Part shown: piece after piece, positions 51,901 to 61,923 of the stretch
Numbering within the stretch: the first letter of the stretch is position 1
Layout of the letters: every line of letters starts with the position of its first letter
Origin: Archivesica marissinica
Taxonomy: Eukaryota; Mollusca; Bivalvia; Venerida; Vesicomyidae
Length of the DNA: 64,000 bases
Direction: 5' to 3'
NCBI GenBank assembly: GCA_014843695.1
Contig: CM026387.1
Span: 74,427,791 to 74,491,790 of the forward strand
Translations under genes and position numbers: made by a program
Notes under the pieces: model-generated
Database searches by the model: none
What the model was told of the DNA's origin: nothing
What the model saw: only the letters and a program-made list of their open reading frames with translations

Positions 51901-53376
51901 GTGAAAATGAATCTAAATGTTGTAACAATTTTCATCATGTCCTACGAATAATGTATACAGTCGTTATGGTCGCGTAATGAGGAGCATTTATAATATTATA
52001 TCTTATTTTTCAGTTTATAAATTTACTTCATAAAGTAAGAAAGAAAAATAGATCTGCTGAAAAGTCTAGTAAACTTGTTTAATGTTTTTAAGCTTTATTT
52101 ATTTTACAACGATTGAATCGAAGCAAGTTTTAACAACTTATATTAATCACTCTCGTAGGCGCGGATGAAAGCGTGAATGTGGTCATTCGTGTGGGAGGAA
52201 ATCGGAGTACCCGGAGAAAGCCCACCTGTCCGATCTGGCGACCACCGTACCATCTCACATACTTCCCGGTCCGAGGATCGAACCCGGTTGCATCGGTGAG
52301 AAGCGAGCGCGCTAACCACTGCGCTAATAGTAAACTTGTGAATTAGTACAGATAGTTTAAAGCGACACTACATCAGTTAATACACACATTTCTACAGAAT
52401 GCATTTTCCTATTATATTGTATAATTTTCCCCAAATATGTGCCTAAAATACTGAGTATTTCAATTAATAAACAAACGTCGCATACGTGGTTTGTTGACAT
52501 AACAAAATAATGTAAACATATATGCGTAATACAACTCGTGTATCCTGAATAACACGATGTATGATACATATTTACCGTTATATCTCACGTGTGTGCATAT
52601 TTATTTTTAGACTATTCTTAGTTAAATTATTTCTAAGCGACAGTATCACGTGCTTAGTACTGACTCCGATCACAAACAAACGTCAATTCAGGAGCATGGA
52701 TGACCGTTATATGAAATCATACTTTCAATCCACAAACACACTGTTTATTGTCTCAATGTTAGTGTTCGAATGTAATCGTAAGAATGTGTAGTAGCAATGC
52801 AATTATACGTGAAAAAATGCATTTTATTTGCTTTTTGCGATGTAATGTCGCTTTAAGCAATTCTTGGTTACCACTCATATCTGACAGTATAATTAGAGAT
52901 ATGGAACATGTATAACTATTTTAAATTTCATTTTAGTATATTACCGTCAAACCTGTCTTAAGCAGTCAGCCAAGGGAATCACAGAAAGTGGCTGCTTAGC
53001 ATATGTGACTGCTTAATAGAGGTCAAATGTATAATAAAGCAGCAACTTTGGAATCTGGAAACTGGCTGCTTAATACATGTTGTCTGCTTAATGGAGGTGA
53101 CCACTAACACAGGTTTTACTGTATATTTAAAGCGACACTACATCGTTAAAATGGAAAATTCCTACATAATGTAAATACCAATTATACGGTATTATTGTTT
53201 TCCAAATATTGGGTTTTCAATCCGAGTCTTTCAACTACAGTATAATACTAGTATAATAACAGTGTTCACCTGTCTGTTGAACACACAGTGGAATAGGAAA
53301 ATGAACAGACCCTGAAATGGAGAGACAATAAAGGTAATAACAGTAACACGTTCTGTATAATAATAATAATAATAAG

Positions 53377-53407
<31 letters not shown>

Positions 53408-56400
53408 TAATAATAAATAATAATAATAAATAATAATAATAGAGTGCTGGAACCTATGCTCGGCGTAAATCCCACATATAATGACCAGTATAAAATGTTA
53501 ATTGCACTTTCCGTATATTATTATTTTTCTTAAGTCGTGAATACAACTTTCAAAACACTCTTGTTGACAGTTTTAGCTTCATCACATGACCTTTCTGCTC
53601 AATACAGCTATCGCAACGGTGTCGGTCGGTAGCCGTCTATATGGGGAACTCAAGACTTCAGGGCACCTATGTACGGCGTACTTGTTATATTTTATTTATC
53701 CACAATAACTTGTTGAATATCTTATTTTAATATAGTACATCATTGAATAAAAACATTTATTGATCTTAATCAGAAATGGTATAGAAACTATTGTTCGGGT
53801 TAGGTGTAGATTGTAAATTCGAATAGCTACCCGTATTGCTCATACACCGTATCAGTTTCGGTGGAAATATTCTCCCAATAAGTTATTTGTTTATATTCGT
53901 TTGCTGGACCAGTCACGTGACAGTTGCATCAGCCTACCGATACACTCAACGGAATGCTATTGGGCCATGCTTCAGCTCTGCCAGCGAAATTAGCCTAGAA
54001 CTATATAAGTATTTTAAATACGGATGAAAATGGAAAATACGCCGAGCATAGGAATAAGCCGAGCATAGGAATACGCCGAGCATAGCATAGGAATACGCCG
54101 AGCATAGGTTCCACCATTCTAGTAATAGAAATAATATTATGACTGATAATAACGACTTTATTTAACAAAATATCTAACGTGACTATTTCAACAACAACGC
54201 CATTGGAATATTTAAATAAATATGACATATGTGATATATGTGGGAGGGGGTTAAAATGTTCATAGTACAATAATCACTGACCGAGTTCATTTGTATTGTG
54301 CACACATTACTAAACATACTACTGTTGGAATGTGTCAGTGGTCATACTACTCGGAATATATTAGAGAGGCCGACATTTCGTACGTGTGTGCATACAATAT
54401 AGAATTACTTAATCCGAATAAATACATTGAGATGAAAAATTTAAATTTAAAATACAATCATTATACAATATGCCCTAATTGAATTTATTTTGAAATTTAG
54501 CTCGTGTAAGCACGTGCAAAGATTTGATAAATATGTAAAATGCAAGTATAATGTTATATCCCATTTGTTATATAAACTTAATTTATTCCTGCAAATACGC
54601 ACGCACGTATGGAATATTAACCTCCTTCTAAGATAAACACCTACCTGTAAGGAATTAAAAATGCAAAATAGATATTGAATGACCACAAACGAGCTGTTCA
54701 CCGACAATAGTCCAAGTACCCAAGTAATCCCCATCAACGGAAGCAATACACACAAGCTGCGTATACCTGTTCTGTAAACATACAATACACACAAGCTGGG
54801 TATACCTGTTCTGTAAACATACAATACACACAAGCTGGGTATACCTGTTCTGTAAACATACAATACACACAAGCTGCGTATACCTGTTCTGTAAACATAC
54901 AATACACACAAGCTGCGTATACCTGTTCTGTAAACATACAATACACACAAGCTGCGTATACCTGTTCTGTAAACATACAATACACACAAGCTGCGTATAC
55001 CTGTTCTGTAAACATACAATACACACAAGCTGCGTATACCTGTTCTGTAAACATACAATACACACAAGCTGCGTATACCTGTTCTGTAAACATACAATAC
55101 ACACAAGCTGCGTATACCTGTTCTGTAAACATACAATACACACAAGCTGCGTATACCTGTTCTGTAAACATACAATACACACAAGCTGCGTATACCTGTT
55201 CTGTAAACATACAATACACACAAGCTGCGTATACCTGTTCTGTAAACATACAATACACACAAGCTGCGTATACCTGTTCTGTAAACATACAATATACACA
55301 AGCTGCGTATACCTGTTCTTTAAACATACAATATACACAAGCTGCGTATACCTGTTCTGTAAACATACAATATACACAAGCTGCGTATACCTGTTCTTTA
55401 AACATACAATATACACAAGCTGCGTATACCTGTTCTGTAAACATACAATATACACAAGCTGCGTATACCTGTTCTTTAAACATACAATATACACAAGCTG
55501 CGTATACCTGTTCTGTAAACATACAATATACACAAGCTGCGTATACCTGTTCTTTAAACATACAATATACACAAGCTGCGTATACCTGTTCTGTAAACAT
55601 ACAATATACACAAGCTGCGTATACCTGTTCTTTAAACATACAATATACACAAGCTGCGTATACCTGTTCTGTAAACATACAATACACACAAGCTGGGTAT
55701 ACCTGTTCTGTAAACATACAATATACACAAGCTGCGTATACCTGTTCTGTAAATAGACACTATACATAAGCTGCGTATACCTGTTCTGTAAACATACAAT
55801 ACACACAAGCTGCGTATACCTGTTCTGTAAATAGACACTATACATAAGCTGCGTATACCTGTTCTGTAAACATACAATATACACAAGCTGCGTATACCTG
55901 TTCTGTAAACATACAATACACACAAGCTGCGTATACCTGTTCTGTAAACATACAATACACACAAGCTGGGTATACCTGTTCTGTAACCATACAATATACA
56001 CAAGCTGCGTATACCTGTTCTGTAAATAGACACTATACATAAGCTGCGTATACCTGTTCTGTAAACATACAATACACACAAGCTGCGTATACCTGTTCTG
56101 TAAACATACAATACACACAAGCTGCGTATACCTGTTCTGTAAACATACAATACACACAAGCTGCGTATACCTGTTCTGTAAACATACAATACACACAAGC
56201 TGCGTATACCTGTTCTGTAAACATACATACACACAAGCTGGGTATATCTATTCTGTAAACATACAATGCACACAAGCTGCATATACCTGTTCTGTAAACA
56301 TAATTATAATACACACAAGCTTGGTATACCTGTTCTGTAAACATAATTATAATACACACAAGCTGGGTATACCTGTTCTGTAAACATACAATACACACAA

Positions 56401-59400
56401 GCTGCGTATACCTGTTCTGTAAACATAATTATAATACACACAAGCTGGGTATACCTGTTCTGTAAACATAATTATAATACACACAAGCTGCGTATACCTG
56501 TTCTGTAAACATACAATACACACAAGCTGCGTATACCTGTTATGTAAACAAACAATACACACAAGCTGCGTATACCTGTTCTGTAACATACAATACACAC
56601 AAGCTGCGTATACCTGTTCTGTACACATATAATACACACAAGCTGCGTATACCTGTTCTGTAAACATACAATACACACAAGCTGCGTATACCTGTTCTGT
56701 AACCATACAATACACACAAGCTGGGTATACCTGTTCTGTAACCATACAATACACACAAGCTGCGTATACCTGTTCTGTAAACAAACAATACACACAAGCT
56801 GCGTATACCTGTTCTGTAAACATACAATACACACAAGCTGCGTATACCTGTTCTGTAAACATACAATACACACAAGCTGCGTATACCTGTTCTGTAAACA
56901 TACAATATACACACGCTGCGTATACCTGTTCTGTAAACAAACAATACACACAAGCTGCGTATACCTGTTCTGTAAACAAACAATACACACAAGCTGCGTA
57001 TACCTGTTCTGTAAACATACAATACACACAAGCTGCGTATACCTGTTCTGTAAACATACAATACACACAAGCTGCGTATACCTGTTCTTTAAACATACAA
57101 TACACACAAGCTGCGTATACCTGTTCTGTAAACATACAATACACACAAGCTGCGTATACCTGTTCTGTAAACATACAATATACACACGCTGCGTATACCT
57201 GTTCTGTAAATATACAATACATACGAGCTATGTATACCTGTTCTGTAAATATACAATGTTTTATAGATAATGTGACATTTCATCTCTGTATAGCAATCTT
57301 AGACTCAATGTGGTATTATTTTGAAAAACACATATCTGAAAATATCGCAATTTGAATGTCTAAGACTTATATTAAAGTGCGTCAGAGTGAACAAATGACG
57401 TTCTAGGATTTAAAATTGCCCTGAGTGGAAAAGCGTCCAGACCCCTCTAGGAACATCGCATATTCGATGCTTAATTTATTAGTCGGGCGTCCAAATTCAA
57501 AATCGCTAGCTACGCCCCAATACAGTGAATTCAATATTAAAAGTCAATGGCATAATGATGATAAGTATGTGTGTAAAAGCTGTACGTGCAAACTATAGTT
57601 CTCCTAACTACAGGGGAGTGTCTAGTTCTAGGTAGAAGCGTACTATATACCAGCTCTGATAAAGACCTTTGTCAGCTAGGCAGTAGCCACAGAACTATAC
57701 CATGACAACCATGCCGGTAATGTTGCAGATTCCTGATTGGGTAGCAAGCGGCAATGTTACAGATTCTCGATTGGGTAGGCAAGGAGGTAATGTTACAGAT
57801 TCCTGATTGGGTAGCAAGCAGGTCATGTTACAGATTCTCGAATGGGTAGCAAGGAGGTAATGTTACAGATTCGCTATTGGGTAGCAAGCAGGTAATGTTA
57901 CAGATTGTCGATTGGGTAGCAAGCAGGATGTTACAGATTCTCGATTGGGTAGGGAAGCAGGTAATGTTACAGATTCTCGATTGGGTAGCAAACAGGTAAT
58001 GTTACAGATTCTCGATTGGGTAGCAAGCAGATAATGTTACAGATTCTCGATTAGGTAGGCAAGCAGGTAATATTACAGATTCTCGATTGGGTAGCAAGCA
58101 GGTAATATTACAGATTCTCGATTGGGTAGCAAGCAGGTAATGTTACAGATTCTCGATTGGGTAGCAAGCAGGTACTATTACAGATTCTCGATTGGGTAGG
58201 CAAGCAGGTAATATTACAGATTCTCGATTGGGTAGCAAGCAGGTAATATTACAGATTCTCGATTGGGTAGCAAGCAGGTAATGTTACAGATTCTCTATTG
58301 GGTAGGCAAGCAGGTAATGTTACAGATTCTCGATTGGGTAGCAAGCAGGTAATGTTACAGATTCTCGATTTGGTAGGCAAGCAGGTAATGTTACAGATTC
58401 TCTATTGGGTAGGCAAGCAGGTAATGTTACAGATTCTCGATTGGGTAGGCAAGCAGGTAATGTTACAGATTCTCTATTTGGTAGGCAAGCAGGTAATGTT
58501 ACATATTCTCTATTGGGTAGGCAAGCAGGTAATGTTACAGATTCTCGATTGGGTAGCAAGCAGGTAATGTTACAGATTCTCGATTGGGTAGCAAGCAGGT
58601 AATGTGACAGATTCTCGATTGGGTAGCAAGCAGGTAATGTTACAGATTCTCTATTGGGTAGGCAATCAGGTAATATTACAGATTCTCGATTGGGTAGCAA
58701 GGAGGTAATGTTACAGATTCTCGATTGGGTAGGCAAGCAGGTAATGTTACAGATTCTCGATTGGGTAGGCAAGCAGGTAATATTACAGATTCTCGATTGG
58801 GTAGCAAGCAGGTACTGTTACATATTCTCGATTGGGTAGCAATCAGGTACTATTACAGATTCTCGATTGGGTAGCAGGCAGGTAATATTACAGATTCTCG
58901 ATTGGGTAGCAAGCAGGTACTATTACAGATTCTCGATTCGGTAGCAAGCAGGTAATGTTACAGATTCTCGATTGGGTAGCAAGCAGGATGAGATTCTCGA
59001 TTGGGTAGCAAGGAGGTAATGTTACAGATTCTCGATTGGGTAGCAAGCAGGTAATGTTACAGATTCTCGATTGGGTAGCAATCAGGTAATGTTACAGATT
59101 CTCGATTGGGTAGCAATCAGGTAATGTTACTGATTCTCGATTGGGTAGCGAGGAGGTAATGCTACAGAGTCTCGATTGGGTAGCGAGGAGGTAATGTTAC
59201 AGATTCTCGATTGGGTAGCAAGGAGGTAATGTTACAGATTCTCGATTGGGTAGCAAGCAGGATGTTACAGATTCTCGATTGGGTAGCAAGCAGGATGTTA
59301 CAGATTCTCTATTGGGTAGCAAGCAGGGAACATTACAGATTCTCTATTGGGTAGCAAGTAGGTAATGTTACAGATTCTCTATTGGGTAGCAAGCAGGGAA

Positions 59401-61838
59401 TATTACAGATTCTCTATTGGGTAGCAAGTAGGTAATGTTACAGATTCTCTATTGGGTAGCAAGCAGGGAATATTACAGATTCTCGATTGGGTAGCAATCA
59501 GGTAATGTTACAGATTCTCGATTGGGTAGGCAAGCAGGTGATATTACATATTCTCGATTGGGTAGGCAAGCAGGTAATCTTACAGATTCTCGATTGGGTA
59601 GCAATCAGGTAATGTTACAGATTCTCGATTGGGTAGCAAGGAGGTAATATTACAGATTCTCTATTGGGTAGCAAGCAGGGCATATTACAGATTCTCTATT
59701 GGGTAGCAAGTAGGTAATGTTACAGATTCTCTATTGGGTAGGCAATCAGGTAATATTACAGATTCTCGATTGGGTAGCAAGGAGGTAATGTTACAGATTC
59801 TCGATTGGGTAGCAAGCAGGTAATGTTACTGATTCTCGATTGGGTAGCAAGTAGGTAATGTTACAGATTCTCGATTGGGTAGCAAGCAGGTAATGTTACA
59901 GATTCTCGATTGGGTAGCAATCAGGTAATGTTACAGATTCTCTATTGGGTAGCAAGCAGGGAATATTACAGATTCTCTATTGGGTAGCAAGTAGGTAATG
60001 GTACAGATTCTTGATTGGGTAGCGAGGAGGTAATGTTACAGATTTTCGATTGGGTAGCAAGGAGGTAATGTTACAGATTCTCGATTGGGTAGCAAGCAGG
60101 TAATGTTACAGATTCTCGATTGGGTAGGCAAGCAGGTAATGTTACAGATTCTCGATCGGGTAGGCAAGCAGGTAATGTTACAGATTCTCGATTGGGTAGG
60201 CAAGCAGGTAATGTTACAGATTCTCGATTGGGTAGCAAGCAGGTAATGTTACAGATTCTCGATTGAGTAGGCAAGCAGGTAATATTACAGATTCTCGATT
60301 GGGTAGGCAAGCAGGTAATATTGCAGATTCTCGATTGGTTAGGCAAGCAGGTAATGTTACAGATTCTCGATTGGGTAGCAAGCAGGTAATGTTACAGATT
60401 CTCGATTGGGTAGGCAAGCAGGTAATATTACAGATTCTCGATTGGGTAGGCAAGCAGGTAATATTGCAGATTCTCGATTGGGTAGGCAAGCAGGTAATGT
60501 TACAGATTCTCGATTGGGTAGGCAAGCAGGTAATATGACATATTCTCGATTGTGTAGGCAAGCAGGTAATGTTACAGATTCTCGATTGGGTAGCAAGCAG
60601 GTAATGTTACAGATTCTCGATTGGGTAGGCAAGCAGGTAATGTTACAGATTCTCGATTGGGTAGCAAGCAGGTAATGTTACAGATTCTCGATTGGGTAGC
60701 AAGCAGGTAATGTTACAGATTCTCGATTGGGTAGGCAAGCAGGTAATATTACAGATTCTCGATTGGGTAGGCAAGCAGGTAATGTTACAGATTCTCGATT
60801 GGGTGGCATGCAGGATGTTACAGATTCTCGATTGGGTATCACTCTACAACTGCTGACACGAAGAAACTTGCAGAAAGGTAAATATAACAGCATGGATCCT
60901 GTGCCCAGTGTGAAAGAGTACATAACATGTCTACAGAGCATGCAGCAGATCAGTGGCACTACCAAGTGGAATAGCAAGATCAAACTACACGTGATCTGTA
61001 CAACTAAGGCTATTCCCTATGTAAAGTAATGTGCACTGTGTCGAGCATACACACCAAGCATGTGACTAAGCTAAAATATGTCTTCCGTTGAGCATGCGTA
61101 CTAGCATGCGACTAAGCTAAAATACGTCTTCCGTTGAGCATACACACCAAGCATGTGACTAAGCTAACATATGTCTTCCGTTGAGCATGCGCACTAGCAT
61201 GCGACTAAGCTAAAATACGTCTTCCGTTGAGCATGCGGACTAGCATGCGACTAAGCTAAAATACCTCTTCCGTTGAGCATACACACCAAGCATGCGACTA
61301 AGCTAAAATACGTCTTCCGTTGAGCATGCGCACTAGCATGTGACTAAGCTAAAAATACGTCTTCTGTTGAGCATACACACCAAGCATGCGACTAAGCTAA
61401 AATACGTCTTCCGTTGAGCATGCGCACTAGTTGTACATCATCAACATGCCATGAATAAAGTGTGGGAAAACATGCGAGAAAGACACGTTATACATACACG
61501 ATACTTCTCCTATACCTTGAAATAAAGAACAACATCTGGATACAAGAAATAGTTCCGAATAGTTTTATTCCAACAAGTGATGTGTAGTTCCAGAACGCAT
61601 GCTTATGAATACAAAAACACTACTTAAAGATTCAACAACTACAGCAACTATAGACATTTCAAACTTGTATTTTCAAAACAATTAACAGAAAACACAGTTC
61701 GTAATAAGCAATTACGTAGCAATTAATGAACACGGCGCCGTGTATCACTTACTTAATTTTGATTGTCGCCTTCTGTGATTGAACAACAGCGGATGTCGCC
61801 ATCTTCTTGAAAACCACCAATATAATTACAAAGTTCAC
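42731..61838 (-). CDS. Adhesion-family GPCR, 3' part: TM5 to cytoplasmic tail (five exons)
   Basis: Exons in transcript order: 61753-61838, 54645-54756, 53270-53311, 49497-49784, and a last exon starting at 42958. Phases agree at every junction. The translation gives TM5 (VNFVIILVVF), a short third loop, TM6 (LCVLLPLMGITWVLGLLSVN), the FVVIQYLFCIFNSLQ stretch into TM7 (GLFIFLFHCVFNRQ), then a basic tail (IRDAIRRRQARRKS). LLPLxGITWVxGLL and the QYLFxIFNSLQGxFIFxFHC run are signatures of class B2 adhesion receptors, which sense matrix or cell contacts through a large autoproteolysed ectodomain. The ectodomain and TM1-4 must lie upstream, outside the window. 188 residues are visible to the first stop. 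The ligand and subfamily cannot be told; ADGRL-like or a lineage-specific expansion are both possible. Confidence 0.9.
42920..42958 (-). CDS. Adhesion GPCR last exon up to an in-frame TAG
   Basis: The acceptor TTCTATTAGCAG ends at 42959. In phase 0 the exon reads TGVDNKAYTMYG and then TAG (42920-42922). If the stop is used the receptor ends here. The frame stays open and looks coding past the TAG, as TKEYGYVPEEWGKLESKNYH and on through a RRAWLATD segment, until a TAG at 42731. The TAG may therefore be a nonsense allele, a base error, a read-through site, or part of a second acceptor (ATGGATAG) that would restore phase 0. A further exon between this one and 49497 cannot be excluded. Confidence 0.55.
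   Translation of the reverse strand, partial: TGVDNKAYTMYG
42985..43795. repeat. GATAC-rich minisatellite
   Basis: Runs of the 5-mer GATAC punctuated by GTTAAGAAGT, giving composite units of about 25-40 bp, e.g. GATACGTTAAGAAGTGATAC. It starts about 27 bp upstream (minus sense) of the acceptor at 42959. Confidence 0.96.
44086..44280 (+). mobile_element. SINE family E-like, tRNA-Leu-like head
   Basis: The head TCTGTGTCCGAGTGGGTAAG (A-box), then ATGCTCGAATGCC (B-box), then a body that leads straight into the 56-bp array. No clean 3' end is visible. Confidence 0.6.
44281..45562. repeat. Minisatellite, 56-bp unit
   Basis: About 23 units of CGACAAACTGGAGAGTCGTC plus GTATGATATATGTTGTTAGT plus GGGACATTAATCCCCA. 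The central units are almost identical. The first units are shorter (CATATGTTTTTAGTGG). Confidence 0.97.
45585..46757. repeat. Minisatellite, 42- and 45-bp units
   Basis: About 27 units of CATACCTACGACCACTAAGC plus ATGACACACATATATACTAC plus AATAA. Both unit lengths are multiples of three, so long open frames run on both strands. Confidence 0.97.
46756..47034 (+). mobile_element. SINE family A at the edge of the 42/45-bp array
   Basis: Copy from ATGGAGCCCAGTGGTTAACA to the CGTAAAAACACACT tail. The 10-bp duplication CATGGCACAC (46746-46755 and 47035-47044) is itself part of the array unit, so the element landed in the terminal unit. Confidence 0.9.
47045..47384. other. Intron sequence in the receptor gene
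   Basis: AT-rich. A short exon-like stretch near 47054-47103 on the minus strand was considered and set aside because its phases do not fit. Confidence 0.35.
47385..47585. repeat. Minisatellite, 31-bp unit
   Basis: Six to seven copies of GGACTAATCGGTATCCTATA plus CATATAAACCC. Confidence 0.95.
47665..49222. repeat. Minisatellite, ~29-bp unit
   Basis: About 53 units of AGCCAGTGGTCCTATATATG plus CCAGCTAAA. Two sub-types (CAGCTAAAAGCC and CAGATAACAGTC) occur in blocks. A block near 48.3-48.7 kb recurs near 48.7-49.1 kb. Confidence 0.96.
49497..49784 (-). CDS. Adhesion GPCR exon: cytoplasmic tail with six-residue repeat
   Basis: 288 nt, 96 codons, phase 0 at both ends. The acceptor is GACAATTCAG and the donor GTATAT. 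It starts IRDAIRRRQARRKSLATF, continues with SSDLRK, then 11 copies of SSDMRK, and ends SWNMSK. The start fits the juxtamembrane helix after TM7. The repeat is 18 bp, coded in frame, and nearly perfect at DNA level. RKSS fits the basic-residue/serine pattern favoured by PKA-type kinases, so the tail may be multiply phosphorylated (inference). Supported by phase agreement with the 42-nt exon. Confidence 0.82.
49503..49734 (-). repeat. 18-bp coding minisatellite in the receptor tail
   Basis: The minus strand reads TCCTCCGATATGAGAAAG, repeated 11 times with only third-position-type changes (GACATG for GATATG), plus one diverged copy at each end. Translation is SSDMRK. Lies wholly inside the exon at 49497-49784. 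Confidence 0.93.
49785..50736. repeat. 34-bp minisatellite joined to the acceptor of the receptor tail exon
   Basis: 28 units of GAATTGTCAGAAGCAGGCAT plus CAACACTGATTCAT. On the minus strand each unit reads GCTTCTGACAATTCATGAAT. In the unit touching the exon it reads GACAATTCAG then exon, so the true acceptor is one repeat unit with T changed to G. Confidence 0.95.
50737..51042. other. Intron sequence
   Basis: AT-rich, nothing recognised. Confidence 0.35.
51055..51285 (+). mobile_element. SINE family B
   Basis: Full-length, very close to 1820-2050. It is flanked by the 12-bp duplication AAATCTTATTGG (51043-51054 and 51286-51297). Confidence 0.93.
51298..52089. other. Intron sequence without recognised features
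   Basis: No exon, repeat or TIR element seen on either strand. Confidence 0.35.
52090..52329 (-). mobile_element. SINE family C, reversed
   Basis: Head complement GCTAACCACTGCGCTAATAG and B-box complement GATCGAACCCGG. The tail complement begins TTTATTTATTTTACAACGAT. Confidence 0.83.
52357..52856. mobile_element. TTAA-flanked MITE, ~490 bp
   Basis: TTAA then AGCGACACTACATC on the left; GATGTAATGTCGCT then TTAA on the right. This is a 14-bp inverted repeat with one mismatch. The interior is AT-rich with no transposase. A left-end fragment of the same family lies at 53127-53250. Confidence 0.75.
52944..53121. mobile_element. pogo/Tigger-like MITE (copy 3)
   Basis: Ends CCGTCAAACCTGT and ACAGGTTTTACTG with TA at both sides. 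The interior carries repeated GGCTGCTTA words, as in the other two copies. Confidence 0.75.
53127..53250. mobile_element. Fragment of the TTAA MITE
   Basis: TTAAAGCGACACTACATCGT matches the left end of 52357-52856, and similarity fades after about 120 bp. No right end was found. It ends close to the donor of the 42-nt receptor exon. Confidence 0.55.
53270..53311 (-). CDS. Adhesion GPCR micro-exon: end of TM7
   Basis: 42 nt, phase 0 on both sides, coding GLFIFLFHCVFNRQ. The acceptor is CTCTCCATTTCAG (strong) and the donor GTGAAC. It supplies exactly the missing TM7 end between FNSLQ and the basic tail, which confirms the neighbouring exons. An (AAT)n tract starts about 45 nt upstream in the intron. 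Confidence 0.93.
53355..53442. repeat. AAT microsatellite
   Basis: (AAT)n with single-base interruptions, about 45 bp upstream (minus sense) of the micro-exon acceptor. Confidence 0.95.
53449..54112. mobile_element. 664-bp segment bounded by an inverted repeat
   Basis: GGAACCTATGCTCGGCGTA at 53449-53467 is inverted exactly at 54094-54112. The right end also has three or four direct copies of TACGCCGAGCATAGGAA. No transposase frame inside. It contains GTCACGTGAC at 53912-53921. It could be a MITE or a duplicated palindrome. Confidence 0.55.
54113..54644. other. Intron sequence between receptor TM6 and TM7 exons
   Basis: AT-rich; nothing recognised. Confidence 0.35.
54645..54756 (-). CDS. Adhesion GPCR exon: TM6, third outer loop, start of TM7
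   Basis: 112 nt. It reads (N)LCVLLPLMGITWVLGLL, then SVNSSFVVIQYLFCIFNSLQ, ending exactly on a codon before GTAGGT. The family signature is unmistakable. The acceptor is GGTATACGCAG, with a poor pyrimidine tract. This acceptor together with the first 13 nt of the exon is the unit of the 39-bp array that fills the adjoining intron. Confidence 0.93.
54744..57262. repeat. 39-bp minisatellite made from the TM6 exon acceptor
   Basis: About 64 units of ACAATACACACAAGCTGCGT plus ATACCTGTTCTGTAAACAT. Read on the minus strand each unit is intron end GGTATACGCAG, then CTTGTGTGTATTG (the first 13 nt of the exon), then GTATGTTTACAGAACA. 39 is a multiple of three and the exon frame stays open through it. 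Variants: CTGGGTATACC, TTCTTTAAACAT, and units with an extra ATTAT. Confidence 0.97.
57263..57712. other. Intron sequence
   Basis: No exon, SINE or TIR element recognised. Confidence 0.35.
57713..60838. repeat. Minisatellite, 34-36-bp unit
   Basis: About 89 units of GTAATGTTACAGATTCTCGA plus TTGGGTAGCAAGCAG. The main variant is GTAGCAAG versus GTAGGCAAG, which changes the frame from unit to unit. Confidence 0.97.
61021..61432. repeat. Minisatellite, ~46-bp composite unit
   Basis: About nine units of GCATGCGACTAAGCTAAAAT plus ACGTCTTCCGTTGA joined by either GCATACACACCAA or GCATGCGCACTA. Confidence 0.94.
61433..61752. other. Intron sequence after the TM5 exon donor
   Basis: AT-rich; no further exon seen. 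Confidence 0.35.
61753..61838 (-). CDS. Adhesion GPCR exon: TM5 end and third cytoplasmic loop
   Basis: 86 nt. The acceptor is CAATTTGCAG. It reads VNFVIILVVFKKMATSAVVQ, then SQKATIKI plus two bases before GTAAGT. The hydrophobic run followed by a basic loop fits the cytoplasmic end of TM5. The two leftover bases join the first base of the 54645-54756 exon to give an asparagine codon. An ATG inside it (MATSAVVQ) could be mistaken for a start. Confidence 0.82.
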
Positions 61839-61923
61839 CTGCAATTTGTAATACTGTTAATACATGTCACATCAATATAATTAAACAAATCGAAATGCAA
61901 TATATGCATGCAAAGAGGTTTTT

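Noticed and set aside
54447..57283. Long minus-strand frames CLQNRYTQLVCIV and TEQVYAACVYCMF in the 39-bp array
   Set aside because: Repeat shadows. Only the third frame continues into the genuine receptor exon at 54756, and that link is reported as a finding.
57713..60838. CRISPR-like appearance of regular ~35-bp repeats
   Set aside because: There are no unique spacers; units are contiguous and vary only by a few bases. Animal genome context.
60839..61029. Plus-strand open frame ending KLHVICTTKAIPYVK
   Set aside because: It starts in the 34-36-bp array, is short, matches no family I recognise, and lies inside the receptor intron whose flanking exons already join in phase.
61748..61801. 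Short standalone frame MATSAVVQSQKATIKIK with a TAA
   Set aside because: Better explained as the 3' half of the TM5 exon. The donor GTAAGT sits just before the apparent TAA, and the spliced frame continues into TM6.
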